Source of the DNA: Sabethes cyaneus
Taxonomy: Eukaryota; Arthropoda; Insecta; Diptera; Culicidae
Assembly: GCF_943734655.1 (NCBI RefSeq)
Contig: NC_071354.1
Coordinates: forward strand, 12,432,001-12,496,000
Reading direction: 5' to 3'
DNA: 64,000 nucleotides
Position 1 is the stretch's first letter. Each line of letters starts with the position of its first letter. Shown piece by piece: positions 36,876-47,219 of this stretch. The notes below the pieces were generated by a model. It was given only the letters and a program-made list of their open reading frames with translations. It made no database searches and was not told where the DNA came from. The position numbers and the translations under genes are program-made.

Positions 36876-39800
36876 TCTTCCCCGCGGACTGGGAAGAATT
36901 CTCAGTCGAATTATCTTCTATTGGCAAAATGTACAGTTTGGAAATAGAACGCTTCAAGACCTTGTCCCTAATTTTAATTTCCACGGTACGAACCAATTGA
37001 TCTGGTCCAGGGTAAGTTTTCAGCACAACTCCTAATGGCCATGTTAGTGGTGGCGAATCCTCCTCCAACAGAACCACCATTCCAGGTTTGAAGTTTGGCT
37101 GTAAAGCTCGATTTTTGTTCCTTGGCTGAAGGGTGAAAAGGTAATCTCGTTTCCATACCTTCCAAAATTGCTCACGGAGGCGCTGTAAGTACTGCCACCG
37201 CGAGAGTCGATTTATCGGTATATCTTCGTGTGACGGCTCAGGAATGGCTGTTAATGGACGACCAATCAGAAAGTCACCTGGCGTGAGAACTTCTGGATCT
37301 CCAGGGTCCGACGGTATGGCGCAAAGTGGTCGCGAATTCAAAATTGCTTCCACTTCGATAAGTACGGTCATGTACTCCTCAAATGTCAAGAGCGCATTCC
37401 GTGTTATCCTCTTTAAATGATATTTTGTACTCTTTACGGCTGCTTCCCAGAGACCCCCGAAATTCGGTGCTCCAGGAGGAATGAACGACCAAGAAATTTC
37501 CTTTGGCTGGCAATAGGACTGCAACATATCGGAAAAAGGTTGGTTTTTAAAAAGTAGGAACAACTCATGAAGCTCGGATTTAGCACTCTTGAAGTTAGTA
37601 GCATTGTCGGAATACATTCTGCTGGGAACTCCTCGTCGTCCAACGAATCGTTGAAGAGCAGCTAGGAAGGCCTCCATAGTCAGGTCGGAGACAAGCTCTA
37701 AGTGTAGCGACTTAGTCTTCATGCACACGAACACGGCGAAATATGCTTTAACAGTTTGAGGTTTACGGGTTCCTTGCTTCACGAAGATTGGCCCGGCGTA
37801 ATCGACGCCAACTTCATCAAATGGCAGCGAAGGTGTCACTCGAGACGATGGTAATCTGCCCATTTGCTGACATGACGGGCGAGGTTTTGCACGGAAACAT
37901 ACGACACAACGTCTGGTAATTTTTCTTACTTGATTTTTACCGTCTAATAGCCAAAATCTTCTTCGTAGAATGACCAACAGAGTTGACGGTCCAACATGTT
38001 TAAACTCCTGATGGTATGCTTCGATGATCGATTCAGTAATATGATGCTTTGGCAGAATCAGCTGATGTTTACTATATTCTGGGAGATCAGATTGTTGCAG
38101 TCTTCCTCCTACACGCAATAAACCGTCGTCTAAGAACGGCGTCAAACAAGCTATGCGACCGCTTATATCGTTATCCGCTACTTGCTGCAATTCTTTGGAG
38201 AGTGCATCGTGCTGCACTACTTTAACGATGACATTTGAAGCTAAACGGATTTCTGGGATGGTTAGATGACGATTTTGCATTCTCTTTGATGCATCCCTTT
38301 GTTGGCAATTACGGATGAAACGCAAAACGAACCCAATCACACGTTGCAGCTTTCGGAAGGAGCTGAATCTCTTAAACACAGGCAAAGACTCGGAATTGGC
38401 AGTAAGAACTGTTAACGTTTTAACCTTTCTCATCTCAGGTAAATCACAATCTGGGATTGTAAGCGCAGCTTCAGTTTCGAATTCAGCGGTCTGAAGGAAA
38501 TGTGGACCATTCCACCACAAACTATTACTCAACAAAGGCGCAGGAAATTGGCCACGTGACACTATGTCAGCCGGATTGTCCTTGGAACGAACATACTTCC
38601 ACGAAAAACTACTGGTTTCATTGATAATATCAGCCACACGGTTTCTTACATATACTTGTAACATGCCTACTGGCTTGTTAAGCCACGCAAGTACTACTTG
38701 GCTGTCTGACCACAGGACGATAGTTTGGAATGTAAGCTTCAATGCACCAATAACCTTCAAAATAAGCTTGGATAACAATCTGGCGGCCAACAGCTCTTTG
38801 CGGTGAATGTCTAGTGGCTTAATGGGTGCAACTTTAGATTTGCTGCAAAGGATACGAAGCTGGGCTGTACCATCAGCAAACACACTCCGGACATATACAA
38901 CTGCCCCATAAGCAAGGCTGGATGCATCACAAAACCCGTGTAGATCAACAGCAGAATATCCTAAACAAACAACAGAACGAGGAATTCGAATTTCACTCAC
39001 CCGGGGTAATGCTTCTTGAAATTGTTGCCACTCTGTCAATATGTCTCCTTGTAGTTTCTCGTCCCAGGAAAGATTGTCGAGCCAAAGGCGTTGCATTAAC
39101 AGCTTTGCTTTAATGATGACTGGAGATAAAAGTCCAAGCGAGTCAAAAAACTTCCCAATCTCGGATAAAACACGACGTTTGGTAGCGGTATTCTCGGCAG
39201 GTTTTGCTAAAAACCGAAACTCATCAACACCAGGACACCAGATAAGCCCTAGTGTTTTCACAAATGCGCCAATCGGAGAATGGTCCAATTCGATGGGTTT
39301 CTCTCGATCACCCTCAGGAATAATATCTATTACTGCTTGCTCATTTGAACTCCACTTATGGATGGAAAATTGTCCACAGCCGAGTAACTGTTGTAGTTGT
39401 CGAATGCACTCAACTGCTTCTTCATATGTACCAGCTCCAGACAAAATATCGTCTACATAGCAATCCTCACGAATTATGTTCGCGGCAAGGGGAAACTTCT
39501 CACCATCATCAGCACAGAGTTGAGTAAGGCATCGAGTTGCTAGGAACGGAGCCGAAGCCGTTCCATAGGTAACCGTGGTCAATTCCAATATACGAAGTCG
39601 ATCTGCTTGGTTAGCTCTCCAAAAGATTCGTTGGTAACGGGTATGAGAAGGTGTAACTGCAATCTGGCGGTACATTTTCGAAAGATCAGCAGCAAATGCA
39701 ATTTTATGCTTTCGAAAAGAAATCAAAATAGTGAAAAGATCATTCTGCACGGTTCCTCCCACTTGTAGGGCTTCGTTGAGTGACACGTTGCTTGGAGACA

Positions 39801-42201
39801 TTTTTGCCGATGCGTCAAACACTACTCTCAGCTTGGTGGTAGAGCTTGTAGGACGCAGGACGGCATGATGAGGCATGTAGTAGCAGCTCAAATTAGGTGG
39901 GTCACAATTTTCATTGATTTCTTTACAATGCCCCAACTCTTCATACTCTTTGATAAACTTACTGTATTCCAGCTTTAAGCTTGGATCTCTATTTAGACGT
40001 CGCTCCAACGACAGGAAGCGTCGGAGAGCGAGGCTACGGTTATCGTCGAGACGATCTACGATGGAATTGCGAAATGGCAAATGAACTATGTACCTGCCAG
40101 TCGAATCTCGCTGATGTGTTGAACAGAAAAATGCCTCGCATTCTTCCTGCTCGGAGGTGGCAGCCGAAGAACATTCTATCTCTTCAACATGCCAAAATCG
40201 CTGAATGGCTTCATGGATATCATCAATAGTAGCAGTATGCGCATACAACAGGTTGGGAATTTCATCTCCTACTTCGCCAGCAACAACCCATCCGAGATGA
40301 GTTTCACGTAACTCTGGGAGAGTTTCAGATAAACGCAAATAACCTGGTTTCAACAATCGGAAGAAAAGCGATACACCCACAAGCATGTCTATGTGGTCAG
40401 GTGTATTGAATCTTGGATCCGCCAACTGGAGACCTAGAGGAATCGACCATGAGGATGTGTCCACGCGGGTTGATGGAATCACGCCTGTGATCTTCGGTAC
40501 AATTAAGCAATCTACGCACGCCGTAAAGTTGGTATATTGAGATTGAAGCTCTACGCGGATAGACTCTCTGGCATACACTTTGGATGCTCCAATGCCAGTG
40601 ATAGGGATGTTTTCGGTCTTTCGGTTTAATTTTAAGCGTTTAGACATTGACTCTGTAATAAAATTTACCTGTGATCCGCTGTCCATCAGAATGCGACATG
40701 GCACAGGCTGGTCCTGGGCATCTCGAAGGTTGACGACAGCCGTCAGTAACATGACGGTTTTGACTGCTTGGGAGTGATTACACGATGGCAATCTCGAAGT
40801 GGATGGTTCGCAATCGTCTTGCAAAATGGAACTGTTAGTGCCTGGGACAGTACCATGTGCAACGGGCTGAATGATTTGGGGAGTAGCTGGATGGTTTGCT
40901 GTGAACGTCGTTGTCTTGGTTGGTTCTGGTGGTTCCAAGTGTAGTAAAGTGTGGTGTCGCTTCTGACATTTATTACACACCTTCTTGGAAGTACAGTTGA
41001 TGGAAAGGTGTCCTCCACGCAAACAATTGAAACAAACTTTTTTTTGCTTCACCTTTTCAATTCGCTGAGGCACGGTAAGGTTGTTAAACACATTGCACTT
41101 GTAAGTAAGATGGGATTCACTGCAAATGTCGCATCGGGGCTCCGATTGGGACGACACAGTTGCAGTGTTTGCCTTTGGGTTAGGCGGCTTAGCAGTAGAC
41201 TTAAAACTGGCTCGTTTGGATGCAGTTTGCTCACTGGAATTGTTACAACGCTCAAGAATAGCTACACGATCTTTCAAAAACTGAATTGTATCGTCATATT
41301 GCGGCAGCTCTCCGCGTGGAATAGTTGCCTCCCACAACTTTTTCGAATCATCGTCTAAAGCGTTGGAAATCAGATGGATGACAATTTGCTCTGATACACC
41401 GGTAAACTCTTGTCCGTGGAATTTGAGATTCTCCACGTGACTGACAACAGTTTCTATCATAGATCGCAGCTCAAGGTGATGCTCACGAGATAACTTTTTT
41501 ACTCTGAGGAGACCACGAATGTGTAGGTCGATCATCTTACGCTTATCTTCATAGCGTTCTGCTAACAACGCCCAGGCACGATCATAGTTGCCGTCGCTGA
41601 TCGTTTTAGCGTCGATGATACCACACGCGTCCCCGGTCAGAGCCTTCTCTAAATAGTAGAGCTTTATACGGGCTGGCTCTGGAGATCGATCTACCACATC
41701 ACGGAACATAATTTTAAATTTTTCCCAGTTTTCGTACCTTCCATCAAAGCTTGGTATGATTCGTGGGAGAGCTTGCTGAATGATTAAAGGTTGTTGAACA
41801 GCACCTGCTTGTTGGAGTGCTGCAGTTTGAGCCACAGGTACCGATGCTGTTCGCAGGTTATCAAGCCAACTCTCTAGCAACATCGATAGTTCATCGTGCA
41901 AAGCTTCGAATTCTATATATTTTAAATCATGCTGCTCGCGTTGGCTCGAATGAACTTTCTCGATAATGCGCTGGTGGAGCTCGTTAAATTCACTATACGC
42001 CGAGCTCAGTTTGTTAATATAAAACCTTACCTGCGGAGGTGTCAGCTCGGTTTTGTCCACATCGGCTTGGTGAAGGGTGTTTTTAATCCTGATAACCTTA
42101 CCCTTAGCCGTTCCGCGGAGATGAATTAATGCATCCAAATCTTCATCGGCACTAGCGTCACTATTTGACCCTCTTACAGGGGTTCTACTAATTTTCGACA
42201 T
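36862..42201 (-). CDS. BEL/Pao gag-pol polyprotein, intact
   Basis: 1,779 residues from the ATG at 42201; the four upstream codons begin with GTG and were not used. The N-terminal gag (about residues 1-350) includes a DUF1759-like block, PSFDGRYENWEKFKIMFRD. Cys/His knuckles follow at about 358-420, including CFNCLRGGHLSINC (CX2CX4HX4C). The retropepsin-like site is ILMDSGSQVNF (about 500-510). The reverse transcriptase has YVDD at 915-918. RNase H has WSDSQVVLAWL (D1166). The integrase has an HHCC-type zinc region (about 1400-1440), catalytic D1467 (VDYAGP), D1532 (YSDNAT) and E1586 (GGLWEAAVK). A DUF5641-like C-terminal domain ends the protein. This protease-RT-RNaseH-integrase order with YVDD, GLWE and the tail domain is diagnostic of BEL/Pao. 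The stop codon lies 12 bp inside the 3' LTR, so the polypurine tract is translated. There are no frameshifts or stops, so the element may be capable of movement. Confidence 0.95.
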   Translation of the reverse strand: MSKISRTPVRGSNSDASADEDLDALIHLRGTAKGKVIRIKNTLHQADVDKTELTPPQVRFYINKLSSAYSEFNELHQRIIEKVHSSQREQHDLKYIEFEALHDELSMLLESWLDNLRTASVPVAQTAALQQAGAVQQPLIIQQALPRIIPSFDGRYENWEKFKIMFRDVVDRSPEPARIKLYYLEKALTGDACGIIDAKTISDGNYDRAWALLAERYEDKRKMIDLHIRGLLRVKKLSREHHLELRSMIETVVSHVENLKFHGQEFTGVSEQIVIHLISNALDDDSKKLWEATIPRGELPQYDDTIQFLKDRVAILERCNNSSEQTASKRASFKSTAKPPNPKANTATVSSQSEPRCDICSESHLTYKCNVFNNLTVPQRIEKVKQKKVCFNCLRGGHLSINCTSKKVCNKCQKRHHTLLHLEPPEPTKTTTFTANHPATPQIIQPVAHGTVPGTNSSILQDDCEPSTSRLPSCNHSQAVKTVMLLTAVVNLRDAQDQPVPCRILMDSGSQVNFITESMSKRLKLNRKTENIPITGIGASKVYARESIRVELQSQYTNFTACVDCLIVPKITGVIPSTRVDTSSWSIPLGLQLADPRFNTPDHIDMLVGVSLFFRLLKPGYLRLSETLPELRETHLGWVVAGEVGDEIPNLLYAHTATIDDIHEAIQRFWHVEEIECSSAATSEQEECEAFFCSTHQRDSTGRYIVHLPFRNSIVDRLDDNRSLALRRFLSLERRLNRDPSLKLEYSKFIKEYEELGHCKEINENCDPPNLSCYYMPHHAVLRPTSSTTKLRVVFDASAKMSPSNVSLNEALQVGGTVQNDLFTILISFRKHKIAFAADLSKMYRQIAVTPSHTRYQRIFWRANQADRLRILELTTVTYGTASAPFLATRCLTQLCADDGEKFPLAANIIREDCYVDDILSGAGTYEEAVECIRQLQQLLGCGQFSIHKWSSNEQAVIDIIPEGDREKPIELDHSPIGAFVKTLGLIWCPGVDEFRFLAKPAENTATKRRVLSEIGKFFDSLGLLSPVIIKAKLLMQRLWLDNLSWDEKLQGDILTEWQQFQEALPRVSEIRIPRSVVCLGYSAVDLHGFCDASSLAYGAVVYVRSVFADGTAQLRILCSKSKVAPIKPLDIHRKELLAARLLSKLILKVIGALKLTFQTIVLWSDSQVVLAWLNKPVGMLQVYVRNRVADIINETSSFSWKYVRSKDNPADIVSRGQFPAPLLSNSLWWNGPHFLQTAEFETEAALTIPDCDLPEMRKVKTLTVLTANSESLPVFKRFSSFRKLQRVIGFVLRFIRNCQQRDASKRMQNRHLTIPEIRLASNVIVKVVQHDALSKELQQVADNDISGRIACLTPFLDDGLLRVGGRLQQSDLPEYSKHQLILPKHHITESIIEAYHQEFKHVGPSTLLVILRRRFWLLDGKNQVRKITRRCVVCFRAKPRPSCQQMGRLPSSRVTPSLPFDEVGVDYAGPIFVKQGTRKPQTVKAYFAVFVCMKTKSLHLELVSDLTMEAFLAALQRFVGRRGVPSRMYSDNATNFKSAKSELHELFLLFKNQPFSDMLQSYCQPKEISWSFIPPGAPNFGGLWEAAVKSTKYHLKRITRNALLTFEEYMTVLIEVEAILNSRPLCAIPSDPGDPEVLTPGDFLIGRPLTAIPEPSHEDIPINRLSRWQYLQRLREQFWKVWKRDYLFTLQPRNKNRALQPNFKPGMVVLLEEDSPPLTWPLGVVLKTYPGPDQLVRTVEIKIRDKVLKRSISKLYILPIEDNSTENSSQSAGKMFNA
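36876..36885 (-). other. Polypurine tract of the BEL/Pao element
   Basis: Minus strand GCGGGGAAGA directly abuts the 3' LTR. It overlaps the end of the gag-pol frame. Confidence 0.75.
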
Positions 42202-42410
42202 TGCGGGAATCACTCACGTTTGTTCGAAACAATCACTTTCACTGTTCGTTTTTACGACAGGCGTTTAAGTTCACATATATTCACGATTTTTCACGTTCAC
42301 CGTTCAAAATGGCGGCTCTTCTGATGCAACATCCACGCCGGAAACACTAACACTTTCGTAGCTGGCAGGCAGGCTTCGGAATACTGCCACTATTCACAAC
42401 GAAGGTCCCA

Positions 42411-42428
42411 ATCCGGCTCGAAGGACCA
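42411..42428 (-). other. Primer-binding site of the BEL/Pao element (tRNA-Tyr type)
   Basis: Minus strand TGGTCCTTCGAGCCGGAT starts one base after the 5' LTR. It is complementary to a 3' tRNA end CCGGCTCGAAGGACCA; eukaryotic tRNA-Tyr ends in TCGAAGGA plus CCA. The tRNA identity is from general knowledge of tRNA-Tyr acceptor stems. Confidence 0.82.
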
Positions 42429-42429
42429 A

Positions 42430-42990
42430 TGTTCAAACCGAAATAAAATTGGCTTGCGGGAAGGAAACGGCTGGTAGCGTACGACCGTGATGGCGTCTTT
42501 GCTCGGTTGAGCCCTCAGGAAAACCACCCCAATCGCAGCGTCACAAAAGAAGCGGACTGTATCTAACACGGTGGCGGTGGATGTTGCACAGAATACACAA
42601 AGTCTTAACACAAAGTTATTTTAAAACATTTATTAACACTTAACTTTACATATAAATTTAATCAAACGTATTGTATGGAATCAAAAATGGACTGAATGCT
42701 AACGAAGTCGCGCATGTCCTTTTTATCGGCGCTGTCCAGGTAGGAATTTTCCTTTGCTCTCGTCCTTGCTTCGGAAACATCCAATCGACGCTCGTTCCCG
42801 ATTGGTCAACTGAAGTGATGGTGTGATGTTGCGAAATAATTTCGGTGGACGTCGGGTGGCGTCGTTTTACACGTTCGAACGCGATGCGCACATAAATTTT
42901 CCATTCGACGTAGTAGGCATTTTTTTTCTTTCTGGTTTCTCATGCATAATGCGGTTTGACATTCTCAAACCGCTGTTCAAGCATTGAACA
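42430..42990 (-). promoter_or_regulatory. 5' LTR of the BEL/Pao element (promoter region)
   Basis: 561 bp, apparently identical to the 3' LTR. Transcription of the element should start here and run leftward. The leader from the LTR edge to the gag-pol ATG is 228 bp. No TATA element was assigned with confidence. Confidence 0.9.
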
Positions 42991-44654
42991 CTCATAACTA
43001 CCAAGAACATCTTTAGTCGCTTCTCCTTCAAGTGCATATCACTTCGCCGACAAATCCTTTCCAACTTCCGTCCATTCCATCCGATTGTACTCCGGTCCAC
43101 ATCAACCAACTTGAATTCGAACTCCTGGACCCAGATCACACACAACAACAGCATTTCCTCTCCTTAAGGTATGATTCCTAATGCCGCGCTACTCGCTGGC
43201 TACCTATCCACGATACCCTCATGTTTCCTCCCTGGACAAATTGAATGTAGAGCACCTACCAGAATCTCACGTACCAACATCATTCGGCTTGATAAAACTC
43301 CAGTTACAAAATTGTTTCGAAATATGAGTAACAGATGGTGCTACTCTACATGAATGTGCAAAATGAGTGAGTTGGACAACTCTTTCTCCCACAACTACTC
43401 TGATGTCACGGTTCTATCTCCAGGTAACACTCGCCACATTGCGTCCAATTATCCTTGATTGTAGCCGTTTTGAACTCAGTAGGTACTGTTCCAGAAAACA
43501 TCATGTCCTTTACGACATAAAGTTCCTAGCTCATACATATGACATATGTTTCCAAGCTCTGAGACACCATTGAAAGAGAATTTGCAACCTGGAAGAATTT
43601 CCAGCTGGATCGCACCGAACTACGAAATCAAAACTACAAAGTTCCAGCATTCATCGCTTTATGCGGGCCCACGACCTAGACTAAGTTTAGTTGAACACCA
43701 AAAGCTCAGAAGCAAAAATAACCCAGCAAACAATTTGGTTTGTATATCTCGATTGTAGCTCAGAGATACGAAATCATACCCGCACGAAAAAGTTATATTT
43801 CACATATAAGTATCTAAGTGAGGGCAATTTTGACAAACATTTGTAATTCTACCTTGCATTCTGTACAACAGTTTTTTTTTTTGGAACACGCAACTTTATT
43901 CTCCTCAATATACTATTACGATACAACTAAAAGTTACAATCATCTATACTGCTATATAATGCACAGTCACAGGTTGTATATGAGGACACGCATAAATGCA
44001 AAACAACTTATTGTATACTACGCTTTCATACTCCAATGTAAAATTGACATGCATACGACTTAATGTGGGTTTTCCATTACGACCTTGTTTTATCTGGGAG
44101 TATCACGCGAATACCACATAAGTATACAAAACGTGCTTCCGTTGTCCAGACGGCCGGGAACACTCTTCCTCAATTCTGATATATGTCTTCTCATGAGTTG
44201 CCAAACTTTTTACAAATGCTGTTTTTCATTATGATCGATTCCATCCCAAACGTGCTTGCATCTGCCACGTGCAGCATTTCATCTGGTGGGTCGAAACATG
44301 ATAGTTACTTGATCTTTCTTCAGTTATGTGTCAAGAATGTTTGTCCCTAAATCCACTTTGCCTGTGAAGCAACTCTATCATACACAACGTCAACGTTGAA
44401 AGGCTTCGCACGAATCTTCAACAAGTTTAGTAATAACGAATCTAGCTTGGTAACTGAAGAAGGAGCCTCAAACTTGTACCGCATCCATTTTTTCATCTAC
44501 ACACTTAGAAAACTTGGCAAATTTTGCCGACTTCGGTACCTTTTTTAAGTGTGTACAACATTTATAACGAAATAAACAGATCTTCGTTAATTCACCTGCA
44601 TATTCATAGTTGTAAAACGAGCTTCATGTAGCCTCCCCCATTTGGCTTCGGAGC

Positions 44655-44770
44655 ACTATACAGGTTCAATAAGCCCGTCGTCGCGTGCTCGAACCTCGGC
44701 TGAAAAACCCGTCAGAGTTGATGGGATCGCAGCACTAGCCCTGTACTCCAACAGCCGGTTATTGTTTTGT
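44655..44770 (+). mobile_element. tRNA-derived SINE (family 1) fragment inside the gypsy-type element
   Basis: Shares AATAAGCCCGTCGTCGCGTG, CTCGAACCTCGGCTG (B-box region), GCAGCACTAGCCCTGTACTC and CAACAGCCGGTT with the family-1 copies. It is inserted between the RT and RNase H remnants. Confidence 0.7.
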
Positions 44771-46079
44771 GGCTTCATAGACTAATAAATTGCACATACA
44801 TACAATCATGCTACTTATCCCCCTAGATGAGCCTCCATATCCCCAAAGAACAGAACAACAGGAGCCGACCTCATCCCGAATATCAACCTGCGAGAATAGA
44901 AAACACTCCCTTGCTGCCTACAAAAGCCACCACACCCCGACCATCCCTGTTGAGTACAATATGGTGATATGTAGCCTCCAAGTCTAACCAAGATAACTTT
45001 GCCATCCTTGTGGCCAAAACCACCACTGCGTCGATACTAGGCATCAAGCAATTCATCGGTTTATGACGCAGTTTGACGCTTCTATGTCGACGCACAAACC
45101 TTACGATCTTCGACTCTCAAACAGGTACCGAAGGCGAAACACAGGTCAGGGGTTCCCTCACTCTCTCTGCAATACTTCCTTCCAAAAAGTCTTGGAATGC
45201 AGTGCTTCCTCATCGATCTGGATACTTATGCCACATTTGAGACTTTTGAAAATATATCTGGGCCTTTCCAAGTACTAGAATTGGACTCGATGTGGTGGAC
45301 ACTGCATCACTATTTGCAGAACTTCTAATGTGAACATCTCATCTTTACCTAATACGCTGGCCCGACCATCGTCCAATACATATGCCCACATGTCCGAATC
45401 TTTCCCATCCGACTCCAAACTTCGATCTGTCTCAAAAATTTCACTAAAAATCATATTCTTATTTGAAGTGAAAGATGTCAAACTCATTCTGTACTTCGTG
45501 GACATTTTTCAATGACCTCCGTATCACGAAATCCTAGCTTAAGTTTGCAGTGTGTATATAAATTCATAAAAGACTAATCTGCTCGCTACTTCGTACGAAA
45601 CTAGTGCCATTTCTACCCAACACCAAGCTGTGATGTAAGATATTCTTCTAATCATACAGCTGAACCGCACTACATAACGGATACCTCCCCAGATTTTGTA
45701 GCTATTTCATATTGTGCAACTTCAGCATTATAATTAGCATCAACTATGTCTCTGACAACCAGCAGCATATCAAACCTTTCCGAAAATTTCAGCGATCTTA
45801 TTCGCCTGTGTAAAAAACGGTCGAAGCTTTTTTTTTTTGACTCCCCGATTCGTTCCGTGGGTCTAAAACCATGTTGGTTAATTCCTGGACTTTCCTATAT
45901 CATTCGCTAAACATTTTGTTCTAGCTAAAGCCAAATATAACAGATAACCAAAACAGTCATATAACCTCTGTCCATGCATGACACCAGTATATATTCCCTC
46001 AAGCATTAAGGCACTGCCCACCTGCCGCTGCTGTTTTTCTAATGCAAAGCTTACAATCACATCAGATGGATCATTCATC

Positions 46080-46415
46080 CGCACGTAGCCATTTTGTAAC
46101 TTGCATGAACAAACTAGCAATTTACATGTCTTACATACAACCAACATGTAGCGTACTTTCAATTAGCACGAAGCTAAATATCATGCAGCACGTAGCTACC
46201 TATAGTTATAAGCAACAACTTGCACGAAGCTAACTTTCAACTTGCACGTAGCCAACTTTCAGCTTGCACGTAGCCAACTTTGAACTTGCACGAAGCAAAC
46301 TTCCGACTAGAAAGAACCAACTTTTAACCTGCACGTAGCCAACTATTAACTTGCACGTAGCCAACTTACAACTTGCACGTAGGTAACTAACATTTGTACG
46401 TAGTCAGTTTTTAAC
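46080..46415. repeat. Degenerate 22-bp tandem repeat in the gypsy-type leader
   Basis: At least ten copies of a unit near AACTTGCACGTAGCCAACTT plus two bases, best preserved at 46220-46290 and 46330-46385. The unit length is not a multiple of three, which argues against coding. It lies between the primer-binding site and the pol remnants. Confidence 0.85.
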
Positions 46416-46741
46416 AAGCTTACCATCATAAAGCTGTTAATCAATGCTAGCTATTAGTTTCCCGTGAACAAGCACTCAGCTGTTCCTCAACCAGCACGTA
46501 GCGCTTCGAACAAAACTCTTGCATTATTGTTATCGGTAACAATAATCACTGATATGAAGAAATTTCATCTCTCGTTGCCGCTCACATCTTCCCCCATTTT
46601 GTTTACAGCTAGCAGAAATTGATTATATATTTTTCCACACATTATATATAATTTATCCACTTTTTGCCAAAACCACGAAAGCAAACAACACTTATTTCAT
46701 TGAAAGGCTTATTTCTGAACTTCATATCTTACCGATTTTGT

Positions 46742-46753
46742 TCCTCGTCGCCA
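46742..46753 (-). other. Primer-binding site of the gypsy-type element (tRNA-Ser type)
   Basis: Minus strand TGGCGACGAGGA begins one base inside the 5' LTR edge. It is complementary to TCCTCGTCGCCA, which matches the 3' acceptor end of tRNA-Ser(GCU) with CCA. The match is 12 nt. Confidence 0.72.
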
Positions 46754-46754
46754 T

Positions 46755-46960
46755 TGTAAAATCTATCTTGTATCAGAGCTCAGCGAACACGTCCGCACCG
46801 CACGACTGTCTACTCTAGAATAAACCACGTGGTACTATTTGTACTGTTTGCTGCCGAACCGCACACCTACAACTTCGTGTCATATACAAGTAGTACATGT
46901 AGTATTGTGTGACCAGCTCAGCTCGTTAGGCTTACACATTATAAATAGCCCATCGTTACA
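46755..46960 (-). promoter_or_regulatory. 5' LTR of the gypsy-type element
   Basis: 206 bp, apparently identical to the left LTR at 35893-36098. Confidence 0.92.
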
Positions 46961-47219
46961 CCCAGTGGGCGGCACTTCCGACGGCGGGTCACCGGCAACA
47001 CTCGCGACCGTCTCGTCCTGAATGATCTAGTGTTATTATAGATAGTTTTTGTGATCTTGTATTGACTAATGTTTTATGGAAGAGTCTCGAATTTCTCGAG
47101 TTCGATTAGTTTTTGAGTTTCGCAAAAATTTCTGTTTTATTTGTATGAGAGTCCATATCCGCCTACCACAGGGGTGAGAGGTCTCTAACTATCGTAAAAT
47201 AAATTCAAGACTCCAAAAT

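Larger units (their letters stand above)
36315..42990 (-). mobile_element. Full-length BEL/Pao LTR retrotransposon, probably young
   Basis: 6,676 bp with 561-bp LTRs at 36315-36875 and 42430-42990, each starting TGTTCA and ending TGAACA. CTCAT at 36310-36314 and 42991-42995 is the 5-bp target duplication. The LTRs have equal length and look identical on reading. A tRNA-Tyr-type primer-binding site, a polypurine tract and a single uninterrupted gag-pol ORF are all present. It is inserted inside the gypsy-type element and in the same orientation. Confidence 0.96.
42996..46741 (-). pseudogene. Decayed gypsy-type pol region (protease, RT, RNase H traces)
   Basis: In order along the minus strand: WAYVLDDGRASVLGKDEMF (about 45340-45400), resembling a retropepsin DTGA-SVLG site with the active aspartate context altered. 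Next is MAKLSWLDLEATYHHIVLNR (about 44960-45020), followed by GVVAFVGSKGVFSI, matching the FSKLDLKxAYHQI...TAFxTxxGxF block of gypsy reverse transcriptases. Then LHVADASTFGMESIIMKN (about 44222-44280), matching the DASxxGLGAVL start of gypsy RNase H. The YxDD box and an integrase core were not found. Stops and frameshifts are frequent, and a SINE lies within (44655-44770). The region from 46080 to 46741 is a repeat-bearing leader. Confidence 0.72.
35893..46960 (-). mobile_element. Ty3/gypsy-type LTR retrotransposon with short LTRs, carrying a nested BEL element
   Basis: LTRs of 206 bp (35893-36098 and 46755-46960) begin TGTAAAATC and end CGTTACA, and are flanked by CCCAG (35888-35892 and 46961-46965), a 5-bp target duplication. 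The minus orientation follows from the primer-binding site next to the right LTR, the polypurine tract next to the left LTR, and protease-RT-RNase H remnants running right to left. Excluding the BEL element the unit is only about 4.4 kb, and its coding region is decayed although the LTRs look identical. Short LTRs and a serine tRNA primer fit the Mag lineage, but that is an inference. Confidence 0.85.
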
